From assembly GCF_005771425.1 (NCBI RefSeq), contig NZ_VBTZ01000005.1, positions 62,001 to 126,000 on the forward strand: a stretch of DNA of 64,000 bases, in the 5' to 3' direction. The stretch comes from Methylocystis sp. B8. Its GTDB lineage: Bacteria > Pseudomonadota > Alphaproteobacteria > Rhizobiales > Beijerinckiaceae. Position 1 is the stretch's first letter. Each line of letters starts with the position of its first letter. The notes beneath the pieces were generated by a model. That model saw only the letters and a list, made by a program, of their open reading frames with translations. It was not told the origin of the DNA and did no database searches. The translations under genes and the position numbers were made by a program. Of the stretch, positions 1 to 11,552 are shown one piece after another.

Positions 1-196
1 GATCGCGCGATAGAAGATTTGTCGCGATTTCGCGAAAACGTGAAAAAGGCGCCCTTGGCCGAGCTTGTTGGCGGGCTCCGTGATGGCCGCAAATATTGAC
101 CGCTTCGTCATCGACGGGTCGATCTTGCGGGTTCCGAGCGTGCCGAGGCGCGTGCGTCCCGCGCGGTGGCGGCTGTGTAGCGCTTGTCGAATAGGA
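1..196. other. left-edge stretch downstream of truB, no supported gene
   Basis: This stretch lies downstream of truB, where rpsO and pnp usually follow in alphaproteobacteria. No rpsO start is visible, so the gap to the next gene exceeds 196 bases. A minus-strand frame opening with ATG at 111 stays open to the window edge for about 37 codons, but it has no Shine-Dalgarno and no recognisable family. I do not call it. Confidence 0.4.
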
Positions 197-1099
197 TCAG
201 AACGGCAGATTGAAGACGCGCGCCGGCGCGAGCGCGCCCTGGACGATCTCGCCGAAGGCGACCGGCACGCCGCCGCAAGCAGCGTAGACGACGCCCTCAT
301 GCGGCGCGTCGCGGCCACGCAAAATCACCGAGCCGCCGCGCCGCAGCCGCGCCGCAGCATCACGATCGACGATGACGCAAGGCAGTTCGGCCAATCCGGC
401 CTCGACCGAAAGCAGCGCCTCTCCAGCCATGTTCTGATTTTCGATTTCGTCGAGCGTATAAGCGTCTTCCTCGACAAAGGGCCCAACGCGCGTGCGTCTT
501 AGCGCCGTGACATGGCCGAAACAGCCGAGAACCCGGCCAAAGTCGCGCGCGAGCGCGCGCACATAGGCGCCCTTGCCGCATTCCATGACCAATGTCGCCT
601 CGTCGGCAGACGACTCGATCAACGTCAACGAATGGATCCTGACGGCGCGCGGCTTCAATTCGACCTGTTCGCCTTCGCGCGCGATGTCATAGGCGCGTTC
701 GCCGGCGATCTTGATCGCCGAGAATTGCGGCGGCGTCTGCAAAATCTCGCCGGTAAACTGAGGCAGCAAGGCTTCGATGGCGGCGCGCTCCGGCCGCGCC
801 GCGCACTCGCGCGTCATGCATCCATCGGAATCGTCCGTATCGGTCTCAATGCCCCAACGCACGGTGAAGCGGTAGGCCTTCTCGCCATCCTGCACGAAAG
901 GCACGGTCTTGGTCGCTTCGCCGAAAGCGACGGGAAGAATGCCGGAGGCGAGCGGATCGAGCGTCCCCGCATGACCGGCTTTTTGGGCGTTGTAAATGCG
1001 CTTGAGGCGCGACACCGCCTGCGTCGACGTGAGGCCGACAGGCTTATCCAGCGCCACCCAGCCGTCGACGACGGCGCGGCCCGATCTCTTCTTGCTCAT
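197..1099 (-). CDS. truB: tRNA pseudouridine(55) synthase TruB
   Basis: Converts U55 of the T-loop of tRNAs to pseudouridine in the cytoplasm. The 300-residue protein has the family N-terminus (motif KPVGLTS near residue 20) and the catalytic block [12 protein letters not shown], with Asp48 as the expected nucleophile. The C-terminal third fits the bacterial TruB tail. The ATG start overlaps the TGA stop of rbfA by four bases (ATGA), which implies translational coupling at the distal end of the rimP-nusA-infB operon. Length and motifs are normal for the family, and the identification is secure. Confidence 0.96.
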   Translation of the reverse strand: MSKKRSGRAVVDGWVALDKPVGLTSTQAVSRLKRIYNAQKAGHAGTLDPLASGILPVAFGEATKTVPFVQDGEKAYRFTVRWGIETDTDDSDGCMTRECAARPERAAIEALLPQFTGEILQTPPQFSAIKIAGERAYDIAREGEQVELKPRAVRIHSLTLIESSADEATLVMECGKGAYVRALARDFGRVLGCFGHVTALRRTRVGPFVEEDAYTLDEIENQNMAGEALLSVEAGLAELPCVIVDRDAAARLRRGGSVILRGRDAPHEGVVYAACGGVPVAFGEIVQGALAPARVFNLPF

Positions 1100-1524
1100 T
1101 CCTTGACGCCATCCTCTTCGGCGTTGTCGCCGCCGGCGAGATCGCGCTTCACATGTTCGGAGCCAAGCAGCGCGTCGATCTTCGATACGTTGTCGAATGT
1201 GTCGTCGATACGGAACCTGATCTCGGGCGCGAACTTCAAATTCACCTCATGCGCGATCTCGCCACGCAGAAATCGCTTGTGACGATCGAGCGCGGCGAGC
1301 ACCTCCGGCTCGTCCTGGCCGCCGAGCGGCATGACGTAAATCGTCGCAAGCTTGAGATCGGGGCTCATCTTTACGCGCGAAACCGTCACGACATGATGTT
1401 CGAGCACGGGGTCGCTGATCTCGCCGCGTGAGAGCATCTGCGCCAGAGCGTGACGGACGAGTTCGCCGACGCGCAACATGCGCTGCGACGGCGCGCCGGA
1501 ATGTGAGTGATGGGCTCTGGACAT
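1096..1524 (-). CDS. rbfA: 30S ribosome-binding factor RbfA
   Basis: Small KH-type protein that binds the immature 30S subunit during 16S rRNA 5'-end maturation and cold adaptation. I use the ATG at 1524 (142 residues). A longer reading up to 1722 would run through a palindromic intergenic repeat and into infB, so it is rejected. Family features include an N-terminal helix around [15 protein letters not shown], a strand containing [12 protein letters not shown], and the closing helix after [10 protein letters not shown]. The acidic tail (GGDNAEEDG) is typical of alphaproteobacterial members. It lies between infB and truB, its standard place. Confidence 0.95.
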   Translation of the reverse strand: MSRAHHSHSGAPSQRMLRVGELVRHALAQMLSRGEISDPVLEHHVVTVSRVKMSPDLKLATIYVMPLGGQDEPEVLAALDRHKRFLRGEIAHEVNLKFAPEIRFRIDDTFDNVSKIDALLGSEHVKRDLAGGDNAEEDGVKE

Positions 1525-1577
1525 ATTCGGACCCGATGATCGCGACGCATGCCGCGCTTGTGGCGCAGCTCGACCGA

Positions 1578-1610
1578 CGTGGATGGCCGGGACAAGCCCG
1601 GCCATGACGT
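1578..1610. repeat. 33-bp palindromic intergenic repeat, copy 1
   Basis: A 33-base sequence whose core 1583-1605 is a perfect 9-bp inverted repeat (ATGGCCGGG / CCCGGCCAT) around a 5-base loop. The identical 33 bases recur in the same orientation at 59270-59302. It sits in the gap between infB and rbfA, inside the operon transcript. Read in one frame it gives the peptide fragment GLVPAIH, which often appears spuriously in rhizobial ORF calls. Confidence 0.85.
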
Positions 1611-1631
1611 TTCGCGGCGCGGCCGCGCCGC

Positions 1632-4247
<2,616 letters not shown>

Positions 4248-4278
4248 CCAGTTCCCAATCCTGGGTCGCTAAGACCCG

Positions 4279-4953
4279 TTAACCTTTTTTTGCGCCGCCA
4301 TTCGGCTGCGCTTCGATTTCATCGTCCGTCGTCGCCGTCTCGCCGTCGAGGCTTACGCCTCGATAAGCGGCGAGTCGACGGCATCGCGCAACAAAAGTCG
4401 TCGTGGGCCCGCCCTCGGCGAGGGCAGCATGTATCACATTTGTGCGGCCCAACGCCAAATCCAATTGCAGCGACGAAAATAAGCCGATGACGGGCGCCGT
4501 CGATCCTGCGCGGCGGGCCGCTTGGGCAAGCTTGCGCTTGCCGTCTTCGCCGCCATCGTTCGCTTCGATAAGCGCGCCGACGGAACCTTGTGCGAGGGAG
4601 TCTGCGACCTTGCCGAAGCCCGCCATGACGGCGCCGGCCTTGTTGGCGAGAGACAGCATCTGAAGACAATCGGCTTCAAGCAATCGATCGACGTCGTCGG
4701 CGAGTTGCGGCGCCGCATCGACCTGCGTTTTTAGGGAACGCGTGAACAGCCGCTTGCGCGCCGCCTGCGCGACAAGGTCGGCGCGCGCCGTCACCCAGAC
4801 CCCGCGACCAGGCAGACGCGACTTGATGTCTGGCGCAAGCGCGCCATCCGGTCCGCACACGAATCGGATCATCGCCTCGGGCGCGCCGCGCTGGCGCGTC
4901 ACGATGCAGGTCCTCTCCGAAACGTGCGGGTCGCGCGTCATGCCTTCGATCAA
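4279..4953 (-). CDS. YlxR-type RNA-binding protein (DUF448) with L7Ae-like C-terminus
   Basis: Nucleic-acid-binding protein always found between nusA and infB. The N-terminal domain (about residues 10-85) carries the YlxR signature RTCIVTRQRG...MIRFV and the GRGVWV loop. The remainder (about 95-190) contains LSLANKAGAVMAGFGKV, as expected of an L7Ae/L30e-like domain, and is followed by an acidic tail. Such two-domain versions are common in alphaproteobacteria. The TTG start used here overlaps the nusA stop (TTGA). An ATG four codons in (4941) is the alternative. Precise function is not established for the family, although a role in transcription or ribosome assembly is inferred from context. 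Confidence 0.88.
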   Translation of the reverse strand: MIEGMTRDPHVSERTCIVTRQRGAPEAMIRFVCGPDGALAPDIKSRLPGRGVWVTARADLVAQAARKRLFTRSLKTQVDAAPQLADDVDRLLEADCLQMLSLANKAGAVMAGFGKVADSLAQGSVGALIEANDGGEDGKRKLAQAARRAGSTAPVIGLFSSLQLDLALGRTNVIHAALAEGGPTTTFVARCRRLAAYRGVSLDGETATTDDEIEAQPNGGAKKG

Positions 4954-6566
4954 ATCCGCTGTTCGTCTTGCGCCTGAGCTTCAGCCTCGACCTCAGTTTC
5001 GATTTGGGCCGCCGCAACGGGCTCCTCGATCCAGCCGGCGCGCACGCGCGCGGCCATGATCATCGCTTCTGCCTCTTCGCGCGAAAGGTCGATGCCCTCG
5101 AAGAAGCCCTCGTGCTTGACCGTCTCGCCTTCCTTCTTCTCGGTCCAGCCGACAAGATCGTCCGGCACGCAGCCGGCGAAATCCTCCATCGTCTTCACAT
5201 CGTTTTCGCCGAGCTTCACCATCATCGCGGTCGTGAGGCCCTCGATCTCGCGCAATTCGTCGACGACGCCGAGCTCCTTGCGGCGCGCTTCATTCTCCGC
5301 CTCGATGCGTTCCAGATAGTTCTTGGCGCGATTCTGAATTTCGCCCGCCGTCTCCTCGTCGAAGCCTTCGATCGACGCGAGTTCGGGAAGATCGACATAG
5401 GCGAGTTCCTCCACCGAACGGAAACCCTCGGAAGCCAGTAGCCGGCCAACGACTTCGTCGACGTCGATCGCGCCCATGAACACTTTCGTGCGCTCGATGA
5501 ATTCCTTCTGACGGCGTTCCGACTCTTCCGCCTCGGTGAGAATGTCGATGTCCCAGCCGGTGAGCTGCGATGCGAGACGCACATTCTGGCCGCGACGGCC
5601 GATCGCGAGCGAAAGCTGATCGTCGGGAACGACCACCTCGATGCGCGAACTGTCCTCATCGAGAACGACCTTGACGACTTCCGCTGGCTGCAACGCATTA
5701 ACGATGAAGGTCGCGGCGTCCGCCGACCAGGGAATGATGTCGATGCGCTCGCCCTGCAACTCGCCGACGACCGCCTGAACGCGGGAGCCGCGCATGCCGA
5801 CGCAGGCGCCCACCGGATCGATCGAAGAGTCGCGCGAGACGACAGCGATCTTGGCGCGGGAGCCGGGATCGCGCGCGACCGACTTCACCTCAATGACGCC
5901 GTCATAGATCTCCGGCACTTCCTGCTTGAAGAGCTTCGCCATGAATTGCGGATGGGTGCGCGACAGGAAAATCTGCGGGCCGCGCTGCTCGCGACGCACG
6001 TCATAGACATAGGCGCGCACGCGATCGCCCGGACGGAACATTTCGCGCGGGATCATCTCGTCGCGGCGGATGATGGCCTCGCCGCGGCCAAGATCGATGA
6101 TCACATTGCCATATTCGACTCGCTTGACCACGCCATTGACGATCTCGCCGATGCGATCCTTGTATTCTTCATATTGGCGGTCGCGCTCGGCCTCGCGTAC
6201 CTTCTGCACGATGATCTGCTTCGCCGATTGCGCCGCGATGCGGCCGAAGTCGAAAGGCGGCAGCGTTTCCGAAATCCAGTCGCCGGCCTGCGCCGCAGGG
6301 TTGCGCTTGCGCGCGTCGGCGAGCGAAATCTGCGTCGCGTCGTTTTCGACCTCCTCGACGACGAGCAGCAGCCGCGAGAAGCGGACTTCGCCGGTCTTGG
6401 AATTGATCTCGGCGCGCACCTCGGTCTCCTGGCCGTAGCGCGAGCGCGCCGCCTTCTGCAGCGCGTCCTCCATCGACGCGATGACGATCGAACGATCGAT
6501 CGACTTTTCGCGCGCGACGGCCTCGGCGATCTGCAAAATCTCAAGTCGGTTGGCGCTGACGGCCAT
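4950..6566 (-). CDS. nusA: transcription termination/antitermination protein NusA
   Basis: Binds RNA polymerase and modulates pausing, termination and antitermination. The 538-residue protein has the N-terminal polymerase-binding domain (about 1-130), an S1 domain around [16 protein letters not shown], and two KH domains ([21 protein letters not shown] and [17 protein letters not shown]). Two C-terminal helix-hairpin-helix acidic repeats end in an Ala/Glu-rich tail. I prefer the ATG at 6566 over a GTG six bases upstream, because AGGGGAG sits six bases before it. The start is two bases after the rimP stop, so the genes are tightly coupled. Confidence 0.96.
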   Translation of the reverse strand: MAVSANRLEILQIAEAVAREKSIDRSIVIASMEDALQKAARSRYGQETEVRAEINSKTGEVRFSRLLLVVEEVENDATQISLADARKRNPAAQAGDWISETLPPFDFGRIAAQSAKQIIVQKVREAERDRQYEEYKDRIGEIVNGVVKRVEYGNVIIDLGRGEAIIRRDEMIPREMFRPGDRVRAYVYDVRREQRGPQIFLSRTHPQFMAKLFKQEVPEIYDGVIEVKSVARDPGSRAKIAVVSRDSSIDPVGACVGMRGSRVQAVVGELQGERIDIIPWSADAATFIVNALQPAEVVKVVLDEDSSRIEVVVPDDQLSLAIGRRGQNVRLASQLTGWDIDILTEAEESERRQKEFIERTKVFMGAIDVDEVVGRLLASEGFRSVEELAYVDLPELASIEGFDEETAGEIQNRAKNYLERIEAENEARRKELGVVDELREIEGLTTAMMVKLGENDVKTMEDFAGCVPDDLVGWTEKKEGETVKHEGFFEGIDLSREEAEAMIMAARVRAGWIEEPVAAAQIETEVEAEAQAQDEQRI

Positions 6567-6568
6567 CG

Positions 6569-7321
6569 TCACTCTCCCCTCGAACGGCCTGCGGGCTTCG
6601 GTTTACCGCCGGCCTTCTTGAACTGAGTTTGAACGCCGGCCGGAGCCAGCGGTTTGGGTTTCGGCGCGGGGCCGCGAAAGCGTCCCGGTCCGCGGCGCGG
6701 GCGGTCCTCCGCCTCGGCTTCATCTTGCTTCTCTTCAGCCTGCTGGAGCTTGCCGGCGCGAAGCGACTCGCGGATCAGCGCTTCGGTGAGCACCAAACGG
6801 CCTTCGTCGAGATCGGCGAGCGGCAGCGACACGGTCTTTTCTTCGTCTGAACGCGCGTCGGTGCGCTCGAGCGTAAGCAGCGCCCCATGGCCTTCGCCTT
6901 CGACGCCGCGAATGATGCCGCGAAAACGCTTGCGTCCGCTTGCGAGCGGATGCGTCAATTCGATCTTCGCCTCGTGGCCCACGGCGCGAAGAAAATCAGA
7001 CAGGCGCACCAGTGGACGGTCGACGCCCGGCGACGAAATCTCCAGGCGATATTCGTTGACGATGAGATCGGCGACGTCGAGTTCGGGCGACAGCGCCTGG
7101 CTCGCCGCTTCGCAATCGTCGATGGTCATCGCGCCGTCCGGACGCTCCGCCATGATCTGCAAAGTCTGCCCGTTCTGCTGCAAAAGCCGCACGCGCACGA
7201 TGCGATAGCCCAATTGCGCCAGCACCGGCTCTATAAGATGCGCAACGCGTGCGGCGACGCCCGTGTCCGTGACGAGACGCGGTTCGTCGAGGGTCGCGAT
7301 GGCGGCGGCGTTTTGCGTCAA
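6569..7321 (-). CDS. rimP: ribosome maturation factor RimP
   Basis: 30S-subunit assembly factor (DUF150). The N-terminal domain covers about residues 10-100 ([20 protein letters not shown], then [18 protein letters not shown] and [14 protein letters not shown]). The C-terminal SH3-like domain follows to about 170. A long basic, Pro/Arg/Lys-rich tail (about 195-250) makes it longer than the usual 150-200 residues, as in other alphaproteobacteria. I chose TTG at 7321 because AAGGAC lies six bases upstream. A TTG at 7351 is also open but has no such site. It is the first gene of the operon and has a hairpin leader. Confidence 0.93.
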   Translation of the reverse strand: MTQNAAAIATLDEPRLVTDTGVAARVAHLIEPVLAQLGYRIVRVRLLQQNGQTLQIMAERPDGAMTIDDCEAASQALSPELDVADLIVNEYRLEISSPGVDRPLVRLSDFLRAVGHEAKIELTHPLASGRKRFRGIIRGVEGEGHGALLTLERTDARSDEEKTVSLPLADLDEGRLVLTEALIRESLRAGKLQQAEEKQDEAEAEDRPRRGPGRFRGPAPKPKPLAPAGVQTQFKKAGGKPKPAGRSRGE

Positions 7322-7351
7322 GCTTTGTCCTTGAAGCTCTCGGCCGATCAA

Positions 7352-7386
7352 AACAAAAAGAGCGGGTCCCCGGGGGGCCCCACTCT
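7352..7386 (-). terminator. hairpin plus U-run in the rimP leader, attenuator-like
   Basis: On the minus strand a GC-rich stem runs from AGAGTGGGG to a complementary CCCGCTCT arm, with a G:U pair and one mismatch, and is followed directly by TTTTTG and more T. It lies downstream of the proposed promoter and about 30 bases before the rimP start, so it would act as an intrinsic attenuator of the ribosome-assembly operon. Rfam does contain rimP leader families, but I have not compared them. Confidence 0.6.
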
Positions 7387-7434
7387 CAATCGGCGATCAC
7401 CCGAGAATGATCGTTATGAGATGAAGTTAGGCCC

Positions 7435-7463
7435 TATATGGCAGGAGAAGCGCGAAAAATCAA
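7435..7463 (-). promoter_or_regulatory. candidate sigma70-type promoter for rimP operon
   Basis: Minus-strand -35 TTGATT (7458-7463) and -10 CATATA (7435-7440) are separated by exactly 17 bases. The transcript would start near 7428 and carry the hairpin at 7352-7386 in a leader of roughly 100 bases. The call rests on spacing and consensus only. Confidence 0.45.
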
Positions 7464-7560
7464 GAAAAACAGTTGATACGCTTCATTCCCGCCGACGACC
7501 GACGCGTCCGCTCCCGCAGCAGTCTGATTTCCAAAGCTTTCGACAGACCTTCGGCCGCCG

Positions 7561-8445
7561 CTATTTCGCTTCGATCAAGCGCCGGACGCAGGGATCGAGA
7601 GACTGCCGCCATTGCGGCAGCATAATCCCGTAGCTCGCTTGAAGCTTGGCGTTGTCCAGCCGCGAATTGAGCGGTCGGCGCGCCGGCGTGGGATAGTCGG
7701 CGGACGCGATGCGCTTGATGCGCACGGGCTTGCGGCCCCGCGCCTCAGCAGAAGCAAAGACCGCTTCCGCCATGTCGGCCCAGCTCGCTTCGCCCTGCCC
7801 CGTCAAATGGAAGACGCCGCGCAGGCGCGGATCGGAATCGTCGACCAATCTTTCGGCGATGGCGAGCAGCGCATCGGCGATATCGAGCGCGCTCGTCGGA
7901 TTGCCAATCTGATCGGCGACGACGCCGATTTCGTCGCGCGTCTCGCCGAGATTGAGCATCGTCTTGACGAAATTCGTCCCGAACGGACTGTACACCCACC
8001 CCGTGCGCAAGATGACGCAATTCTCGCAGCGCGCCGCGATCTGCCTTTCCCCCTCGAGTTTCGACCGTCCATAGGCGCAGGCCGGGCTTGGCGCGTCATC
8101 TTCCCGATAGGGGCGATCAAGCGTCCCATCGAAGACGTAGTCACTCGACAGATGCAGAAGCGGCGTCTTCAGTTCGGCCGCGGTTTCGGCGACGAAGCCC
8201 GCGCCCACGCCATTGATGCGCATCGCCACCTCAGGCTCGCTTTCGGCCTTGTCGACCTGGGTGTAGGCGGCGGCGTTGATGATGGCGTCGCAGCGGATGT
8301 TGCGCAGCGACGCCAGAACCATGTCGCGCGAGGAGAGATCGAAGCGGGGTCGGCCGAGCGCGAGCATTTCGACGCCTCTCGGCGCACGCTCGATGAGCGA
8401 GCTGACAACTTGGCCGGTGAGGCCGGTGACGGCGATGCGCTTCAT
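7561..8445 (-). CDS. rfbD: dTDP-4-dehydrorhamnose reductase
   Basis: Last step of dTDP-L-rhamnose synthesis: NAD(P)H reduction of dTDP-4-dehydro-rhamnose in the cytoplasm. The 294-residue protein is an extended SDR with TGLTGQV at the N-terminus (a variant GxxGxxG), NAAAYTQVDKAE, the SSDYVFDG segment, and catalytic YGRSK. VLRTGWVYSPFGTNFV is an RmlD hallmark. I use ATG at 8445; a TTG three codons upstream is open but not better supported. The other rhamnose genes (rmlA, rmlB, rmlC) are not next to it. It is transcribed away from the orphan gene at 8665. Confidence 0.92.
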   Translation of the reverse strand: MKRIAVTGLTGQVVSSLIERAPRGVEMLALGRPRFDLSSRDMVLASLRNIRCDAIINAAAYTQVDKAESEPEVAMRINGVGAGFVAETAAELKTPLLHLSSDYVFDGTLDRPYREDDAPSPACAYGRSKLEGERQIAARCENCVILRTGWVYSPFGTNFVKTMLNLGETRDEIGVVADQIGNPTSALDIADALLAIAERLVDDSDPRLRGVFHLTGQGEASWADMAEAVFASAEARGRKPVRIKRIASADYPTPARRPLNSRLDNAKLQASYGIMLPQWRQSLDPCVRRLIEAK

Positions 8446-8664
8446 CTTGCCCAATTACGCGAGACCCTCTAGCAGATCGCTTCGCCGTCCGCCGCTTCGG
8501 CCGCGACCGACGAGAACATGCGTGAATCCTGTGGCAATGAAAAGCCGCGCTTTTCGCCATCTTCTCGCCTGCATTGCGCGACCGCTCCAGCCGCGGATAT
8601 GCTTGCGCCGACTTCAGCTTCGCATGGCGGCCGGCGGCCATGCTCACCCTCGGGCCCGGCCGCC

Positions 8665-10680
8665 ATGTGGAGAGAGCAGTTCGACTATTTCTGGGACGGC
8701 AGGCGCCGGTTGGCTATCGGTTGGTTCGATGGCGCCGAGCGCGTCCCCGCCGCCGCGGCGCGGCCCGAACTCACGGTCGTCTCGGCGCTGGACGAAGGCT
8801 TTGCGAGCGCGCCCACGCTCGCAGACGTTATCGATGCGACCCGCTGGCGCGCGCGCATCATTCTTATCGATCTGCCGCCTGAGCATCGATTCGTCCGGCT
8901 GACCGCCGCCGACGGCGCCGAACTTGTCCTGGTTCTCGCCGCAGAGCGCGACCTGCCGCAAGGCGGCGACTGGCGTTTGCTCTTAACGATGCTGCCGGAC
9001 GCCGGCGGCGCTGACCCCGTCGCCTTTCGGCTGGCCGCCTTTCCGGCGCGTGGGGATGTCGAGCGGCTTTCGCGCGAACAGACCGCCGCGGCCGGCGCGC
9101 GGCTTGTCTGGGCGATCGGCCAGCGCCGCGTCGTCGAGCGTTCCAACGGCGTGGTCGTCATGCGAATTGGGCCGGCCCGGCGCGTCTTTCCTTCCCATCA
9201 AAACCGGATCGTTCTCGAGGCGGCGCCTGTCGAATCCTCGGTTGCAGGCGACGCGCGCGAAGCGCCCCTCGCCATCATGGAGCATTGGCTACGCGAATCC
9301 GGCGCGCCGCGCGTCATTCTTCGCCTTCGCATTCCCGATTCGATCGAAGAAAGCGCTGCGCTGCTCGGCCGATGCAGCGTCGCGCTGGCGATGAACCAGC
9401 GCCGAAGGCTCAAAGGCTGGACGCTCGAACAGCGTGGGGCGGGCGAGGCCGCCGTCGATCCGCTGACGTTCGACGACCTGCGACAGGCGACCGGCGACCC
9501 GCTCGAGCATCCTGACGCCGCGGAAACATCGGAGCCGGTCGTCGTCGGCAATCTTCTGGCGATGCTCGTCGATCCTGATGAGGCGGCGGCCGACGGAATT
9601 GCGCTGCGTCGCAGTCGCGAGAAAACGGCGCCCGGCACGGGTGAGACCATCGACATCGAATTTTATGCGGCGGCGCTCGGCGACGACGTTGGGGTCGTCT
9701 GCCCTGCGGCGGGACCGGGTGATCTCGGCGTCGCGCCGATCGACCCAGGCGGGCCGCCTTTCGCGCGGCTCTTTCGCGTCGAAGGCGATGGGCTCGCGCC
9801 TCGACGCGCGACAGATGACGAGGGCGTGCTCGACGAGCTGATGCGCCGCGCCGCCGACGCGGCGCGCGCCGCGACAGGCGCCGCCGCCCGCACCGTCGCC
9901 GAACGCGCCGCCGGACTGAAAGGCAGGCGCGACAAGCTCGTGGCGTCTCTGAACGGGGCGCTCGCCCGCGCGGAAGTCGCTGCGCGCTTCGAGCCGCCGG
10001 GCTTATGGGATGCGCTCGAGCCTTTGGCGCAAGCAAGTTTCGCCGCGCTCGTCGTCAGCGCGCCAACGTCGATCCGGGCGCGTCTTCAGCAATTTGGCGG
10101 CTACAGCGCTTTTTGCGCCGATCCGTCGCTCGCGGCGGCCGTCGCGCAAGGCGGCGAATTTGCGCAATCCGCGCGTCCCTTCGCCGAGTTCGCCATCGCG
10201 CGCGGCGCGCCGTCTCTCCTTACGCGTTATCTTGAGGCCTGCGAGGCACAAGGCATGGCGTCGGAGGGTCTCGACGCCATTCAGGAAGCGCGGCTCGTGC
10301 GCGCGCTTCTTAAGGAGCCGGAAATCGCGGCTTTGCGCGAAGCCCGCATCGCACTGGCGATCGGCGAGAGCGCAAGGCGCGAAGCTGCGAATGCGTCGCA
10401 TCTGCTCGCTGACATTGCAGCCGTCGAGAAGGTGCAAGCGCACTTCGAGGAGGCGGACGAGACCGACGCCGCCGACATGCTCGGCGCCTATCTCGAGTTG
10501 CGCCGCGCCGGCGGCTGGACGCCGCCAGATGAAGCGCCGACTCTCGCCGCGCTCGTCGCGCGCGCCGGCGCCGAACTCGACGCTGCGCGGCTCGAAGCCG
10601 AAAACCTCGCACAGACGCCGCTCGCTCAGCAAAAACCCAAGGGATTATTCGCGGCGATGCGCGGCTTCTTCGGAGGTTAG
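8665..10680 (+). CDS. large protein of unknown function
   Basis: A 671-residue protein that I do not recognise. I start it at ATG 8665 (MWREQFDYFWDG); the reading frame is open to 8518, but those extra codons look non-coding. No signal peptide and no membrane segments are evident. The first 200 residues look like a beta-rich domain (repeated RLVW, VVVMRIGPARRVFP, VILRLRIPDS). An Ala/Arg-rich helical stretch lies at about 390-440, and the C-terminal half is helical. The C-terminus GLFAAMRGFFGG is short and hydrophobic. It is divergent from rfbD and convergent with the deaminase-like gene, so context gives no function. Codon use is like its neighbours. Confidence 0.7.
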   Translation: MWREQFDYFWDGRRRLAIGWFDGAERVPAAAARPELTVVSALDEGFASAPTLADVIDATRWRARIILIDLPPEHRFVRLTAADGAELVLVLAAERDLPQGGDWRLLLTMLPDAGGADPVAFRLAAFPARGDVERLSREQTAAAGARLVWAIGQRRVVERSNGVVVMRIGPARRVFPSHQNRIVLEAAPVESSVAGDAREAPLAIMEHWLRESGAPRVILRLRIPDSIEESAALLGRCSVALAMNQRRRLKGWTLEQRGAGEAAVDPLTFDDLRQATGDPLEHPDAAETSEPVVVGNLLAMLVDPDEAAADGIALRRSREKTAPGTGETIDIEFYAAALGDDVGVVCPAAGPGDLGVAPIDPGGPPFARLFRVEGDGLAPRRATDDEGVLDELMRRAADAARAATGAAARTVAERAAGLKGRRDKLVASLNGALARAEVAARFEPPGLWDALEPLAQASFAALVVSAPTSIRARLQQFGGYSAFCADPSLAAAVAQGGEFAQSARPFAEFAIARGAPSLLTRYLEACEAQGMASEGLDAIQEARLVRALLKEPEIAALREARIALAIGESARREAANASHLLADIAAVEKVQAHFEEADETDAADMLGAYLELRRAGGWTPPDEAPTLAALVARAGAELDAARLEAENLAQTPLAQQKPKGLFAAMRGFFGG

Positions 10681-10697
10681 CGGACTTGAAAAACGCC

Positions 10698-11456
10698 TCA
10701 ATAGGGATGCCGGTCCTTCTTGTCTTCCCATGCCTTGTACGCCGTTAGTCCGACGTCGCGCTCAAAATTCGGCGTCACTGCGATGCTCCGCTGGTCCCAC
10801 GGCTTCTTGAAATCAGCGTATTGGAAAGCGTCGTCAAATCCGATGTGGCTCGTATCTTCAAGGCTCGCTGCGAAATATACGTGGCTGATGCGCGACCAAT
10901 ATATTGCGCTCATGCACATCGGACACGGCGCCCCATTGATGTAAATTTCACAGCCCTTCAGCATCTTGGCGCGCTCGGGGACAAGATCCGGAGAGCCGGC
11001 TTCGCGCGGAATCATTTCGAGTATCGTGCCGGCGCCGTAATCGCTGCCGAGCAGCGCCTTGGGATTTAAGCGTTGCGAAGCGTCCATGATCGCGGTGATC
11101 TCGGCGTGATAGACGGGACAGCCTGTCAAAAGGACGCGATTCTGTCCGCGTCCGATGACTTTTCCGTCCTTGACGATCACCGCGCCGAAGGGCCCGCCCC
11201 ATCCTTTTTCGACGGACTCCGTCGCGAGCGCCGCGGCCTCTTCCATGAATTTGCGCTTCTCTTCCAAAGCCTGGATGGGGACCGCCGTATCCGCCACCGG
11301 CTGCGTTGGAGCGGGGGCATTGTCCTTCGGCGATTTTGCGCGAGCGTCGGCAAATCCGCCCGTGGCGGCGACGCCTGCAGCGACTGCGGTGCATGTGATG
11401 AAGCTGCGTCGTCCGAATTCTGGCATGTGAGAATGCTTGCAGTCGAAGCCGGCCAT
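10698..11456 (-). CDS. Tat-exported cytidine/guanine-deaminase-fold protein
   Basis: The 252-residue protein has a zinc-dependent deaminase fold: the HAE motif in CPVYHAEITAIMDAS and PCPMC in INGAPCPMCMSAIYW supply His, Glu and two Cys. The closest recognisable relatives are nucleoside/guanine deaminases. The N-terminus is a twin-arginine signal (GRRSFI, then a hydrophobic Ala/Gly/Val stretch and a cleavage-like ADARA), implying a periplasmic location, which is unusual for this family. ATG 11456 is chosen because AAAGGAACG stands six bases upstream. It lies 96 bases downstream of a Tat-exported FAD oxidase on the same strand, and the two may form an operon. The substrate is unknown. Confidence 0.8.
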   Translation of the reverse strand: MAGFDCKHSHMPEFGRRSFITCTAVAAGVAATGGFADARAKSPKDNAPAPTQPVADTAVPIQALEEKRKFMEEAAALATESVEKGWGGPFGAVIVKDGKVIGRGQNRVLLTGCPVYHAEITAIMDASQRLNPKALLGSDYGAGTILEMIPREAGSPDLVPERAKMLKGCEIYINGAPCPMCMSAIYWSRISHVYFAASLEDTSHIGFDDAFQYADFKKPWDQRSIAVTPNFERDVGLTAYKAWEDKKDRHPY

Positions 11457-11552
11457 GAAACGTTCCTTTACAAGCTTTGAGAACAGAAGCGTGAGCATTG
11501 TTCTACGGAGAGATGCGCGCCGCAAGACTTACCTTGCGTTCATGCGACCCTC

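Noticed and set aside
1-111. Open minus-strand frame at the left edge, possibly a partial gene
   Set aside because: No Shine-Dalgarno, no family match, and it is not the rpsO expected there.
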